Assembly (NCBI GenBank): GCA_019747075.1
Contig: JAIERF010000229.1
Span: 1-48,862 of the forward strand
Length of the DNA: 48,862 nucleotides
Direction: 5' to 3'
Origin: Pseudomonadaceae bacterium
GTDB lineage: Bacteria > Pseudomonadota > Gammaproteobacteria > Pseudomonadales > Pseudomonadaceae
Of the stretch, positions 24,570 through 33,763 are shown piece after piece; the stretch's first letter is position 1; the number at the start of each line of letters is the position of its first letter. Both the position numbers and the translations under genes were made by a program. The notes beneath the pieces are model-generated. The model was not told where the DNA came from and made no database searches. It worked only from the letters and a program-made list of their open reading frames with translations.

Positions 24570-25928
24570 TTAGAACACGTATTGGGCGCGCAGGCTGATG
24601 GCCTTGCCGCTGTCATCGTCGTCGCCGGCAGCGAAGCGGCCGTTCTGCAGCTTGACCGTATCTTCGTCGGACTTGCTCATCAGGTAGCTGGCCGAGATCT
24701 TGACCGCTTCGTTGGCGTACCAGTTCACACCTAGGGTATGCACCTTGGCCGAGCTTTCGTCGATAGCTACACCACCCACGGTAGCCATGGTCTGATCGTC
24801 CTCGACGTTCAGGTTGTCATAGCGATAGAACAACTCCCAGGCACCGTTGACCTTGTCGAACGGCTTGATGGCATCGAACTTGGCACCATCGAGTTTATAG
24901 ATGCGCGACTCACCGGTCAGGGTGTAGGCCAACAGCATGTTGTAGCCGGTCGCCTCACGGTCACCGTTGCTGCCATAACCGCTCAGGTCACGCTTGAGGT
25001 ACTCGCTCTGTACCGAGAACGGACCAGTCATGTAGGCGAATTCCATGCCGACTACGTCGTCACTTTCGAAGCCGGTGGTGGTGTTGCCCGCAGTGGCACT
25101 GGCGTCGTTCGGGGCCAATACTAGCGCCGCCGAGTTCAGGCCATTGTTCTCGTTAATGCCACGCACACCCAGGTTGGATGAGATCGCGCCGCCGAACTTG
25201 GTGCCGTCTCGCTCATTTCCATAGCTACGAGTCGCGTAATCCAGACCGAAGTGCAGAACCTCGGTTTCGCTGACGATCGGGGCAAACACACCGCGCATGA
25301 AGTAGCTATTGACGTCCTTGCCGTCTTCGTCTTCTAGACTGGCGCTTGAGTCCTGCTGCTGGATGCTGGCGGAACCGTAGAACATGCCGCCATAGGTACC
25401 GTTGACCTGAACACCCATGCCGTTTTCAGACAAAGTGGTCCAGGAAGCCAGATCGAGGATGGCCGAACGTTCCTTGGTGGTCACCCACTTGGAGCTGGTG
25501 GCCTTTTCCAGGCTGTAGTCGGGGTCAAAACGACCGATCTTGATGTTGATCGGCGCGAAACCGGTGTAGGTAATGGTGGCTTCGTCGAACCTGTTTTCGT
25601 TGCTGCGGTTGTCGCCGAAGTCGTAGTTAATCTGGTAACGCCAGTCTTTGTAGTTACCACCGAACTCCATCTGGGCGCGACGGAAGTAGGCTTCGTTGCC
25701 GCTGTCGTTGTTAGTGGTGTAGAAGCCATCGAACTGATCGAAGTCCGCCTGAATACGGCCACCCAGCTTGAAGCTGTACTGCTTGTCAGTGGTGGTAACT
25801 TCCAGACCGCTCTTGGTCTTGATCATGATGTCGGTGCCGTCGGTGGTCACGGTACCTGCGAAAGCCTGGGCCGAGACGGCCAGTGCGAGGGCGCTGGCGG
25901 CAAAACCGGCGAAGTGCTTACGAATCAT
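24570..25928 (-). CDS. OprO/OprP-family outer-membrane porin
   Basis: 452 residues with a signal peptide (about 1-24, ending AQAFA). The N-terminal TTTDKQYSFKLGGRIQADFDQFDGFY and NEAYFRRAQMEFGGNYKDWRYQINYDFGDN are hallmarks of the phosphate-selective porin O/P family, and the C-terminus ends in aromatic Phe (LRAQYVF) as outer-membrane barrels do. It would allow anions, perhaps phosphate or pyrophosphate, across the outer membrane. The specificity is not certain: the Lys/Arg clusters that define phosphate selectivity cannot be verified by eye. A strong terminator follows. Only a poor, half-conserved Pho-box-like sequence is seen upstream. Confidence 0.9.
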   Translation of the reverse strand: MIRKHFAGFAASALALAVSAQAFAGTVTTDGTDIMIKTKSGLEVTTTDKQYSFKLGGRIQADFDQFDGFYTTNNDSGNEAYFRRAQMEFGGNYKDWRYQINYDFGDNRSNENRFDEATITYTGFAPINIKIGRFDPDYSLEKATSSKWVTTKERSAILDLASWTTLSENGMGVQVNGTYGGMFYGSASIQQQDSSASLEDEDGKDVNSYFMRGVFAPIVSETEVLHFGLDYATRSYGNERDGTKFGGAISSNLGVRGINENNGLNSAALVLAPNDASATAGNTTTGFESDDVVGMEFAYMTGPFSVQSEYLKRDLSGYGSNGDREATGYNMLLAYTLTGESRIYKLDGAKFDAIKPFDKVNGAWELFYRYDNLNVEDDQTMATVGGVAIDESSAKVHTLGVNWYANEAVKISASYLMSKSDEDTVKLQNGRFAAGDDDDSGKAISLRAQYVF

Positions 25929-26147
25929 CCAGAATTCCCCTACTTAGTCTTAAGAAACACCGAAGCCGTTGGGCTACGTTGTGTTGGGGGGAATATTGGC
26001 GGGGGGTTATTTCAGCTCAGTTGCACAAATATAAAGCTTTTGTGACAGCGGAACTTTTCCAGGCAGTTGATAAACAAGCATTTTTATCCGAATGCCGAAG
26101 GCACGCTACGCAGATCATCGACGTCTGCAACGCCCATATCGTCAGCC

Positions 26148-26390
26148 TTACGAGCGTTTTTCTGGCTTTTTGGCGGCGCGTGCGAGGCGCTCGGCCAATG
26201 CATCCAGACCGCTGATTTCAACCTCGGGCAGTTGCTGCACGACACGCTGAGTAAGGCGCAGTTGGCGAATAAAGCGCCGACAGTTAATGCACATGGCCAG
26301 GTGGGTACGCACCGCAAAACGCTCACGCAAGGTCAGTTGTCCATCGAGAAAATCACTCGAACGCAGCACGAGTTGTTTGCAGCTCAACAT
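26148..26390 (-). CDS. zinc-finger anti-sigma factor
   Basis: 80 residues. An N-terminal zinc-finger of the anti-sigma (zf-HC2/ZAS) type: Cys4, His30, Cys34 and Cys37 (THLAMCINCRRF). No membrane segment follows, so it should be a soluble, cytoplasmic anti-sigma factor that could respond to redox changes through its cysteines. It overlaps the end of the ECF sigma gene by 7 bases (ATGTTGA), so the two are translationally coupled, as is usual for such pairs. Confidence 0.87.
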   Translation of the reverse strand: MLSCKQLVLRSSDFLDGQLTLRERFAVRTHLAMCINCRRFIRQLRLTQRVVQQLPEVEISGLDALAERLARAAKKPEKRS

Positions 26391-26995
26391 TGGCCGGTCT
26401 CCTCAAAGTGCTCCAGCGTGGCAAAAACCTTCAACCGGGCCCGATGCAGCAGCACCCGGACATTAGAGAGCGAGATATCAAGAAGATTACAGATAGCGTC
26501 CAATTCAAGCCCCTGACGCTCGCGTAACAGCAAAACACTGTTCTGCAACTCCGAGAGACTCGCCAGGGTTTTCTCCAAACAGTCGCGCAGCTCGCTGGCG
26601 TTCAGCAGGGCCTCTGGCGAATCTTCATGCCACGCATGGGGTGCCAGCAGCCAGTGACCATCGGCTGAAAAGCGCTCATCGCCGACGCTGCCATGGGGCG
26701 CTGGCAGGTCATCCAGCAGCACTTCGCGGCGATTGTGTTTAAGGCGAGCCTTGGCCGTATTGGCCGTAATGGTGAACAGCCAGGTCTTGAGGCTGGAGCG
26801 CCCCTGAAAACCATGCAGATGGCGCACCACAGCCAGCCAGGCGTCCTGCACCACCTCATCGGCATGGCGACTGCCGACAATGGCGTAGGCCACCGCCCGC
26901 ATGCCGCCCTGGTAGGCCACCACTAACTCGCGAAACGCTCGCTGCTCCCCCGCCAACAGGCGAGTGAGCAACGCGCTGTCGGCGGCATAATCCAT
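26384..26995 (-). CDS. ECF-type RNA polymerase sigma factor
   Basis: 203 residues. Region 2 includes ELVVAYQGGMRAVAYAIVGSRHADEVVQDAWLAV, and region 4 includes LSELQNSVLLLRERQGLELDAICNLLDISLSNVRVLLHRARLKV. It directs RNA polymerase to a small regulon. The ATG at 26995 overlaps the stop of the upstream ketoacyl synthase (TGATG), and its own stop overlaps the anti-sigma start. The trio is therefore tightly coupled. The gene order matches what I remember of PA3286-PA3285-PA3284 in P. aeruginosa. A linker of about 60 residues between regions 2 and 4 is longer than in many ECF factors. Confidence 0.93.
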   Translation of the reverse strand: MDYAADSALLTRLLAGEQRAFRELVVAYQGGMRAVAYAIVGSRHADEVVQDAWLAVVRHLHGFQGRSSLKTWLFTITANTAKARLKHNRREVLLDDLPAPHGSVGDERFSADGHWLLAPHAWHEDSPEALLNASELRDCLEKTLASLSELQNSVLLLRERQGLELDAICNLLDISLSNVRVLLHRARLKVFATLEHFEETGQC

Positions 26996-28116
26996 CAACG
27001 CTTGCGCAGGATCACGCTGCCAATGGAGTAACCGGCACCGAAGGAGCTGAGCACGCCCAGGGCACCGCGTGGCAGATCATCCTGATTCTTGTGCAGGGCA
27101 ATCACCGAACCGGCGGAGCTGGTGTTGGCGTAGGTATCGAGGATCACCGGCGCTTCGCTTGGCTCAGCGTCACGGCCCAGCAGCTTGCGGGTGATCAGCA
27201 GGTTCATGTTGAGGTTGGCCTGGTGCAGCCAGAAGCGCTTGACGTCGCCGACGTTCAACTGGTTTTCCGCCAGGTGTGCGGCGATCAGCTCGGCCACCAT
27301 CGGGCAGACATCGCGGAATACCTTGCGGCCTTCCTGGACGAAGAGTTTGTCCGGCGCGCCGATGCCCTCTTCGGCGGCGCGGTTGAGGAAGCCGAAGTTG
27401 TTGCGGATGTTGTTGGAGAACTGGGTGATCAGCTTGGTGCCAACAATGTCGAACTGATGCGCGGAAGTGGCCAGATCGGCACGTTCCACCAGCACCGCAG
27501 TGGCCGCATCGCCAAAGATGAAATGGCTGTCGCGGTCACGGAAGTTGAGGTGGCCGGTGCAGATCTCCGGACTAATCACCAGCACGGCACGGGCCTGGCC
27601 CAGTTGCACGCAGTTGGTCGCCGCTTGCAGACCGAAGGTGGCCGACGAGCAGGCCACGTTCATGTCATAGGCAAAACCCTGAATGCCCAGAGCCGCCTGG
27701 ATTTCGATGGAAATAGCCGGATAGGCGCGCTGCAGGTTGGAGCAAGCCACGATGACCATGTCCACATCGGCGGCGGTCTTGCCGGCACGGGCCAGGGCGT
27801 CTTGAGCAGCGCCTACGCCCATCTGGCAGAGGATCGACTGTTCGTCGTTGCTGCGCTCGGGAATCCGCGGAGTCATGCGTTGCGGGTCAAGAATGCCGGC
27901 CTTGTCGATGACAAAGCGGCTTTTGATCCCAGAGGCTTTTTCGATAAATGCGGCGCTGGATTCGGTCAGCGCCTGGACTTCGCCAGACTCGATAGCAGCA
28001 GCGTTATCCGCGTTGAATTGCTGAACGTAAGCATTGAACGCTTGCACCAACTCCTCGTTGGAGATGCTGTTCGCCGGGGTGTACAAGCCAGTGCCACTGA
28101 TTACGACGTTGTGCAC
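26995..28116 (-). CDS. 3-oxoacyl-ACP synthase III-like condensing enzyme
   Basis: 373 residues with a FabH-type active site: Cys156 ([11 protein letters not shown]), His298 ([10 protein letters not shown]) and Asn331 ([10 protein letters not shown]). It should condense an acyl-CoA with malonyl-ACP. The P. aeruginosa counterpart PA3286, as I recall, channels octanoyl-CoA from beta-oxidation into fatty-acid synthesis, and the sigma/anti-sigma neighbours support the same gene. The GTG at 28116 was chosen because GAGGAAAG lies 5 bases upstream and the protein then starts [14 protein letters not shown]. The open frame continues upstream to 28392 without protein-like content. The stop overlaps the ECF sigma start. 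Confidence 0.9.
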   Translation of the reverse strand: MHNVVISGTGLYTPANSISNEELVQAFNAYVQQFNADNAAAIESGEVQALTESSAAFIEKASGIKSRFVIDKAGILDPQRMTPRIPERSNDEQSILCQMGVGAAQDALARAGKTAADVDMVIVACSNLQRAYPAISIEIQAALGIQGFAYDMNVACSSATFGLQAATNCVQLGQARAVLVISPEICTGHLNFRDRDSHFIFGDAATAVLVERADLATSAHQFDIVGTKLITQFSNNIRNNFGFLNRAAEEGIGAPDKLFVQEGRKVFRDVCPMVAELIAAHLAENQLNVGDVKRFWLHQANLNMNLLITRKLLGRDAEPSEAPVILDTYANTSSAGSVIALHKNQDDLPRGALGVLSSFGAGYSIGSVILRKR

Positions 28117-28272
28117 GGTCTTTCCTCTTCTTGTCATGGCCACCCGCAGTGGCCGGTTATGCGCTAAAGCCTCTGGGCTGCGAGCCACAGGCACAAATTC
28201 ACCAGCAAACGGGGTGGCTTGGGCAGGCAGCCACACACCCCGTAACAAAAGATGGAGTTTGCCACAGGCAAG

Positions 28273-28284
28273 GGACGCGCGTCC
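28273..28284. other. 12-bp palindrome in the leader region of the ketoacyl synthase operon
   Basis: GGACGCGCGTCC is a perfect palindrome about 160 bases upstream of the GTG start, in the 272-base gap (28117-28388) before the universal stress gene. A GGCCAC/GTGGCC hairpin also lies just before the start. No clear sigma-70 or ECF promoter is visible. Function unknown. Confidence 0.35.
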
Positions 28285-28388
28285 GCCTGTCAGACCAACG
28301 TCCACGCGCAAAGTGCTGCACATGCGCCAAGAAGCCTGCCCGCGACCATTGCGCCGGATGCGGCAGGCTGCGCACCAAAGACCCAGGC

Positions 28389-28829
28389 TCACTTCACCAG
28401 CGTCACCGGCACTTCACTAAGCCTGACCACCTCGCTGGCCACTGAGCCCAGCAGCGAACCCAGGGTCAGACCGGCACCATGACTGCCGATGATGATGCTT
28501 TGACAATCCAGCTCCTTGGCGCAGGCCACGATGCTGGCACCCGGCGCGCCCACGCGGCTGTGGGCGGTAAAGCCGATGCCCGCTTGCTGCAACTGCGCCA
28601 CCGCGGCCATCAGGGCGTCATTGCTATGACCCTGGTAGTACGCGTGCAAATCTTCGGCGCTCATGCCCTGACTGATACGACTGGGCAGGTGCGGCTGCAC
28701 ATTGAGCAGATGCACGGCGCACGCATCACTGAGCAAGCCACCCTGCTGAATTTGCCCAATCAGGTAGGCGACGGCTCGATCGGCATGGGCGGAACCATCA
28801 CCAGCTATCAGTACGGTTTGCATGTTCAT
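28389..28829 (-). CDS. universal stress protein (UspA family)
   Basis: 146 residues, one Usp domain: [18 protein letters not shown] at the N-terminus and the ATP-binding signature [20 protein letters not shown] near the C-terminus (G-x2-G-x9-G-S type). It probably binds ATP and helps survival under stress. It follows the P-type ATPase by 32 bases on the same strand, so the two are likely one transcript. In Pseudomonas, universal stress proteins beside such ATPases are often under anaerobic (Anr) control, and an Anr-like site lies upstream of the ATPase. Confidence 0.92.
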   Translation of the reverse strand: MNMQTVLIAGDGSAHADRAVAYLIGQIQQGGLLSDACAVHLLNVQPHLPSRISQGMSAEDLHAYYQGHSNDALMAAVAQLQQAGIGFTAHSRVGAPGASIVACAKELDCQSIIIGSHGAGLTLGSLLGSVASEVVRLSEVPVTLVK

Positions 28830-28861
28830 ACTCCTTGATAATCAATTTATCGGTGTACCGA

Positions 28862-31546
28862 CTAGACCTGCCAACGGCGCAGTACAGACTTTTCCAACTC
28901 CACCAGGGCGCACACACCGACGGCCGCGCCCAGGCACCAGGCCCAGGCCAGCGCGGGCAACGCGGCCGTGGCAAACAGGCCTTGCAGCGGCGGCCAATAG
29001 GTCAGCGCCAGTTGCAAGGCGCTGAGCAGCAACACCATCGCCCAGATCATCGGATTGTCGCGCCAGCCAAAACGCGCTGGGCCATACAGGCTGCGGCTGC
29101 TGAACAGGTAACCGATTTCACACGCAACCATGGCATTCACCGCCAGGCTGCGGCTGGCCTCCAGGCTCCAGTCCAGTTGCTGGCTGTAGGCAAACAGCCC
29201 GAGGCTGACCACGGTCATCAACACGGCGATCCAGACAATCCGCCACAGCAGCACGGGGCTCAGCAGTGGCATGCGCGGATCGCGCGGTGGCCGGACCATC
29301 AGCCCTTGCTCGGCCGGCTCGAAGGCCAGGGCCAAGGCCAAGGTCACGGCAGTAATCATATTGATCCAGAGAATCTGCAACGGTGTGATCGGCAATGTCA
29401 GGCCAAAGGCAATCGCCACCAGCAACACCAGCGCCTCGCCACCATTGGTGGGAAGAATAAACATGATGGCCTTTTTCAGCGTGTCGTAGACCGCCCGTCC
29501 CTCTTCCACCGCATGGGTGATGGTGGCGAAGTTATCGTCGGCCAGCACCATCTGCGCCGCTTCCTTGGCCACCTCAGTACCTTTGATGCCCATGGCGATG
29601 CCAATGTCGGCGCGCTTGAGTGCCGGGGCGTCGTTGACGCCATCACCGGTCATTGCCACCCGTTCGCCGAGGGCCTGCAAGCGTTCAACCAGGCGCAGCT
29701 TGTGGCTCGGATTGGTGCGGGCAAACACCTCGGTAGTGGCCAGGCGAGCGTCCAGCTCGGCATCGCTGAGGGTGTCCAATTCGACACCGGTTAACGGCGC
29801 GTCACTGTTCAGCCCCAGGCTGCGAGCAATGCTGGCGGCTGTGGCTGCGTGATCACCGGTAATCATCTTCACGCGGATGCCAGCACTGTGGCAGTCGGCG
29901 ATGGCACGGATGACCTCTTCACGCGGCGGATCGAGCATGCCGACTAGGCCGAGCAGGACAAAATCACCGTCGATGTCGGCGTAGCTCAGTTCGTGCTGCA
30001 CCTGCGGCAGCGGGCGCAGGGCCAGGCCGATCATCCGCAGCCCCTGACTCGCGCCCTGCTCCAGGCGGGCACGCCAATGCTTGAGGTTGAGGGGTTCGTC
30101 GTGACCATCGCGCCACTGCCGATTGCACAGCGCCAGCAGGCGCTCTGGCGCCCCGACCAGATAGATCAGGCCGTGACCGCTGTGGTCATGGTGCAGGCTG
30201 GCCAGGTAACGGCGCTCGGAGCTGAATGGAATGCTATCCACCTGCGGCAGCTGGCGGCTTTCCTGAGCGAGCTGCAGGCCCAGCTTGCCGGCCAGGGTCA
30301 GCAATGCCGCCTCCGTCGGGTCACCGCTGACCTGCCACTGCTTATCGCTCAGGGCCAGGCTGGCGTTGTTGGCCAACAGGCCGGCACGGGCCAGCTCGCG
30401 CAAGTCATGGGCACTGTCCAGGCTGCACAGCTGGCCGTCATCGCAACGAATGCTGCCGTGGGGCGCATAACCGACACCCTCGACCTGATAGTGGTGGCCG
30501 GCGGTAAGCACCTGCTGCACGGTCATTTCGTTGCGGGTCAGGGTGCCGGTCTTGTCCGAGCAGATCACCGTCACCGCGCCCAGGCTCTCCACTGCCGGCA
30601 AGCGGCGGATGATCGCTCGCCGCCGCGCCATGCGCTGCACACCGAGGGCCAGGATGATGGTCAGCACCGCCGGCAACCCCTCGGGGATCGCCGCCACGGC
30701 CAGGCCCACCGAGGCCATCAACATGTCGCTGGCACTGTAGCCGCGCAGCCAGACGCCAAAGGCGAAGGTCAGCCCGGCCAATGCCACAATAATCAGGGTC
30801 AGATAACGGGCAAAGCGGCTCATATCGACCAGCAGTGGCGTTTGCAGGGCGGTGACGGCGCCGAGCAGATGGCTGATACGCCCCAGCTCGGTATGTTCAC
30901 CCGTGGCCACTATCACACCGCAGCCGCTACCGGCGCTGACCAGGGTGCCGGAATAGGCCATGCAGCGCCGATCACCCAAGCTGGCGAGCGCTGCCACCGG
31001 CGCAATTTGTTTGGCTACCGGCAACGATTCACCTGTCAATGCAGCCTCTTCGATGCGTAGGTCGCGCACCTCCAGCAGGCGCAGGTCAGCCGGCACTCGA
31101 TCACCAGCATCCAGCAGCACCACATCACCCGGCACCAACTGCTCGGCCGCCAGGCTGAGCACCTCGCCATCGCGGCGCACGCGGCTGTCCACGGTGAGCA
31201 TCGACTGGATCGCGCGCATCGCCTGCTCGGCCTTGCCCTCCTGGATAAAACCAATCAGCGCATTGATCAACACCACGGCAAAAATCACCGCACTGTCGAG
31301 CCACTGGCCCAGCACCAGGGTCATCGCCATAGAGGCCAACAGCACATAGATCAACAGGTTGTGAAACTGCAGGAGAAAGCGCCGCCAAGGCGTCAGCCCC
31401 GCGCGCTGCAGCAGCTGGTTGAGGCCATGTTCCTGCAGGCGCTCGGCGGCTTGCGCACTGGTCAACCCGGCGTCGCTGCTGTGCAGTTGCTGCAGGCTGT
31501 GCTCGCTGATCAGGGCGTGCCAGTCACAAGGTTCGGGCTCGCGCAT
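28862..31546 (-). CDS. P-type cation-transporting ATPase (P2/CtpF-like)
   Basis: 894 residues. An N-terminal cation-ATPase domain ([29 protein letters not shown]), actuator TGES (LTGESLPV), membrane motif [10 protein letters not shown], phosphorylated Asp331 in [19 protein letters not shown], and [20 protein letters not shown]. The helix motif [16 protein letters not shown] resembles mycobacterial CtpF rather than classical calcium pumps, which have an Asp after the Thr. Calcium or another divalent cation is the likely cargo, but the cargo is not settled. The sequence is complete with no missing catalytic residue. It is the first gene of a pair with the universal stress protein. Confidence 0.93.
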   Translation of the reverse strand: MREPEPCDWHALISEHSLQQLHSSDAGLTSAQAAERLQEHGLNQLLQRAGLTPWRRFLLQFHNLLIYVLLASMAMTLVLGQWLDSAVIFAVVLINALIGFIQEGKAEQAMRAIQSMLTVDSRVRRDGEVLSLAAEQLVPGDVVLLDAGDRVPADLRLLEVRDLRIEEAALTGESLPVAKQIAPVAALASLGDRRCMAYSGTLVSAGSGCGVIVATGEHTELGRISHLLGAVTALQTPLLVDMSRFARYLTLIIVALAGLTFAFGVWLRGYSASDMLMASVGLAVAAIPEGLPAVLTIILALGVQRMARRRAIIRRLPAVESLGAVTVICSDKTGTLTRNEMTVQQVLTAGHHYQVEGVGYAPHGSIRCDDGQLCSLDSAHDLRELARAGLLANNASLALSDKQWQVSGDPTEAALLTLAGKLGLQLAQESRQLPQVDSIPFSSERRYLASLHHDHSGHGLIYLVGAPERLLALCNRQWRDGHDEPLNLKHWRARLEQGASQGLRMIGLALRPLPQVQHELSYADIDGDFVLLGLVGMLDPPREEVIRAIADCHSAGIRVKMITGDHAATAASIARSLGLNSDAPLTGVELDTLSDAELDARLATTEVFARTNPSHKLRLVERLQALGERVAMTGDGVNDAPALKRADIGIAMGIKGTEVAKEAAQMVLADDNFATITHAVEEGRAVYDTLKKAIMFILPTNGGEALVLLVAIAFGLTLPITPLQILWINMITAVTLALALAFEPAEQGLMVRPPRDPRMPLLSPVLLWRIVWIAVLMTVVSLGLFAYSQQLDWSLEASRSLAVNAMVACEIGYLFSSRSLYGPARFGWRDNPMIWAMVLLLSALQLALTYWPPLQGLFATAALPALAWAWCLGAAVGVCALVELEKSVLRRWQV

Positions 31547-31600
31547 CGTCGATTCCTCCTAAAGAGAAACCCGAGCCTAACAGTATCTGCCGCGCGCCCT

Positions 31601-31614
31601 CCGACCTGGATCAA
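31601..31614 (-). promoter_or_regulatory. imperfect Anr/Dnr-type box upstream of the ATPase-Usp operon
   Basis: The minus strand reads TTGATCCAGGTCGG, against the Anr consensus TTGAT-N4-(A/G)TCAA. The first half-site is perfect; the second is only GTC. It is centred about 61 bases upstream of the ATPase start, compatible with a site at -41.5 and a short leader, though no good -10 is obvious. Low-oxygen control of such ATPase/Usp pairs is known in Pseudomonas, which raises the prior. Confidence 0.45.
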
Positions 31615-31636
31615 GGTCAGTGAGCCCGCCGCTCAA

Positions 31637-32731
31637 TCACCCTGGCTGGGCGACAAGCGCCTCCGCCGGCGGCGTATCAGCCAGCACAATGCAATTACGC
31701 CCCTGATGTTTGGCCTGGTACAACGCGGCATCGGCAGCATTCAGCCAGGCCGTCGTATCCGCCAGGGCCGGGCTGTAACCGGCGATACCAATACTCAGAC
31801 TGACCTGCAAATCTTCGGCCTCGACAAAGCGCAAGGCACTTACTGCCGCGCGCACCCGCTCAAGTACTTCGTAGGCCTGAGCTGGGGTGGCGCATGGCAA
31901 CAGCACACAAAACTCATCACCACCATAACGCCCGGCAGTATCGGCGCCGCGCAGGTTGCGGCTGATGCACTCGCCAACCTCACGCAACACGCTATCGCCG
32001 GCCACATGCCCATGACGATCATTGGCGTGCTTGAAGTGGTCGACGTCGATCAGCACCAGACAGGCCGGTATCGCCATCTGCCGACAGCGTTCGAACTCCA
32101 GCGCCAGGCATTCCTTCCAGTAACCACGATTGAACAACTGAGTCAGGCTGTCGGTACGGCTCAAATCACGTAAAGCTCGCTTGCTGCGACCCAGCTGCAC
32201 GGCCAGTTGGTAAAGCACCAGACCGATGGTCAGCGGGTGCAGCACCAACATCGGAATGCAGGCATAAATCACCGCTTGACTGGTCAGCGGCTGCCAGCCA
32301 AAACCGAACATCAGCACCGCCAGTCCCATGCCCAGCACCTGCAAGCACAGACCCCAGCCAACCAGGCGCGCGCCCCCGGCCGCCGTATTGTTCATGGCCA
32401 GCATCGACAGCATCATCACCGTGGGCAGCACGTTGAACTGAATGGTGGCAATCCAAAAGCCGCCCATCAGCGAATCCATCAGCACTTGGCGGCGCTCCAC
32501 GTGCAATGGCTTTTCGGCATGTTGCGCCAGCTGTAATGCAAGCAACGGCCAGAGGTAACAATGGGCTACCAGCACGGCCCACAGCCACAGCGGTGCACCC
32601 TGCTCATGCAGCACCGCCGCCACGCAAAAAAAGCCCACACCCAAGCCAATCGCCCGCGGCAGGAAGCTGCGGCGGGCCAATGCCAGACCGGCTTGTTTCG
32701 ACAGCGGTGTTCCCTGCGTGCCTGACTTCAA
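31637..32731 (-). CDS. MASE2-domain membrane diguanylate cyclase
   Basis: 364 residues. An N-terminal MASE2 membrane sensor with about five hydrophobic segments (AIGLGVGFFCVAAVL, WLWAVLVAHCYLWPLLALQLA, VLPTVMMLSMLAMNN and others) is followed by a GGDEF domain. The active site is GGDEF and the inhibitory site is intact (RGAD, five residues before GGDEF), so it should make c-di-GMP with product inhibition. MASE2 occurs in cyclases such as E. coli DgcC. The apparent start is a TTG at 32731, preceded by AGGGG at about 10 bases; no ATG fits nearby. It lies on the same strand as the two solute-binding-like genes upstream of it. Confidence 0.9.
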   Translation of the reverse strand: MKSGTQGTPLSKQAGLALARRSFLPRAIGLGVGFFCVAAVLHEQGAPLWLWAVLVAHCYLWPLLALQLAQHAEKPLHVERRQVLMDSLMGGFWIATIQFNVLPTVMMLSMLAMNNTAAGGARLVGWGLCLQVLGMGLAVLMFGFGWQPLTSQAVIYACIPMLVLHPLTIGLVLYQLAVQLGRSKRALRDLSRTDSLTQLFNRGYWKECLALEFERCRQMAIPACLVLIDVDHFKHANDRHGHVAGDSVLREVGECISRNLRGADTAGRYGGDEFCVLLPCATPAQAYEVLERVRAAVSALRFVEAEDLQVSLSIGIAGYSPALADTTAWLNAADAALYQAKHQGRNCIVLADTPPAEALVAQPG

Positions 32732-32832
32732 CTGGCCATTACCCCTACAAAACTGCGGACTCTAACCTAAGCATTGTGGCGTCGATATAACCCCTTAGTC
32801 CCCCCTCAAGCACGCAAGCTACTCAAAGTAGA

Positions 32833-33687
32833 TTACGGCTGGGGCTGGGCGAGCCGTTGCAACTGCTGCCGATAGGGCTCAATCAGATAACGCGGCAGCC
32901 AGCGCTCATAGGCCGCCTGAAAAACCGCCGCAGAGGCATTACTTGGCACCTTCGCGGTGATATCAGCGAACACCTGATCGGTCATAGGGCTCTTGGTGCA
33001 ACTCAGGCGCCCTTCCAGCAACTGACTGTTGCCCTCAATGGGGTAGAACAATAATGTCCGATCACCCTTAGCGTAATAAACCACTTCACTGGGGTAACTG
33101 AACACGTAGTCGATGCGTTTGTAGCCGAGCATATCGAAGAGACTTTTACTCGACTCGCCCTGGTAGATTTTCTTGATATTCACTGCCCCGCGCTGCAGCG
33201 GTGTGCGCAAAACGTCATCAATGCGCGGGCCGTAACTGCGGTCGCTGGCCACGCCCAGGCTGATGGACAAGTCTTCCAACACCTGGGCCAAACGAATCAA
33301 ACCCTCTGCATTGATATAGGGTGCAAAACGCGCTTGATCCTGCGCACGGATCACCACGCCGATTGGCAGTAAATACCCATAAGGTTCGCTGAAACGCAGG
33401 AACTGGCTACGTTCCGGGGTACGGAACGCACTGATCAGACAGTAAGGCCCACCGCCCTGAGCCATATGCATGACCCGCGCCCAAGGCAGGATGGCCTCTT
33501 CAAAGCGGTGCTGCGGCAGCGCGGTTTGCAAGAACCCATACAGGGCATTGATATAGCCCTGGTTGGCGTATTCACCCTGGCTCATGGCCATCGGCGGATA
33601 ATCGCTGCCCAGCCAGGTCACCTCATCCGCATTCACGCCCGGCGCCAACCCTACAAGGCTTAGCCACAGCCACAACAGCCATTTCAT
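32833..33687 (-). CDS. periplasmic solute-binding-like protein (TIGR02285-like)
   Basis: 284 residues with a signal peptide (MKWLLWLWLSLVGLAPGVNA). The mature part resembles family-3 solute-binding proteins of the TIGR02285 kind: WLGSDYPPMAMSQGEYANQGYINALYGFLQTALPQHRFEEAILPWARVMHMAQGG at the start, then FRTPERSQFLRFSEPYGYLLP. No permease is nearby. It sits between another solute-binding-like gene (upstream) and the MASE2 cyclase (downstream) on the same strand, about 100 bases from the latter. A sensor role is possible, and the ligand is unknown. Confidence 0.82.
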   Translation of the reverse strand: MKWLLWLWLSLVGLAPGVNADEVTWLGSDYPPMAMSQGEYANQGYINALYGFLQTALPQHRFEEAILPWARVMHMAQGGGPYCLISAFRTPERSQFLRFSEPYGYLLPIGVVIRAQDQARFAPYINAEGLIRLAQVLEDLSISLGVASDRSYGPRIDDVLRTPLQRGAVNIKKIYQGESSKSLFDMLGYKRIDYVFSYPSEVVYYAKGDRTLLFYPIEGNSQLLEGRLSCTKSPMTDQVFADITAKVPSNASAAVFQAAYERWLPRYLIEPYRQQLQRLAQPQP

Positions 33688-33763
33688 CCTGCACTGCCCT
33701 TATAAAAACCATGGCTACAGTGTAGCGAACTGACGCTGCCGCTTGCCCGCCATAACGGCCAGG

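Noticed and set aside
26031..26048. Pho-box-like sequence upstream of the OprO/P-type porin
   Set aside because: On the minus strand the first repeat CTGTCAC is good, but the second (GCTTTAT) matches only about 3 of 7 positions and overlaps the likely -10 TATATT.
28830..28861. TTGATAATCAA upstream of the universal stress gene as an Anr box
   Set aside because: The spacer between half-sites is too short (the consensus needs four bases between TTGAT and ATCAA), and it overlaps the ribosome-binding region.
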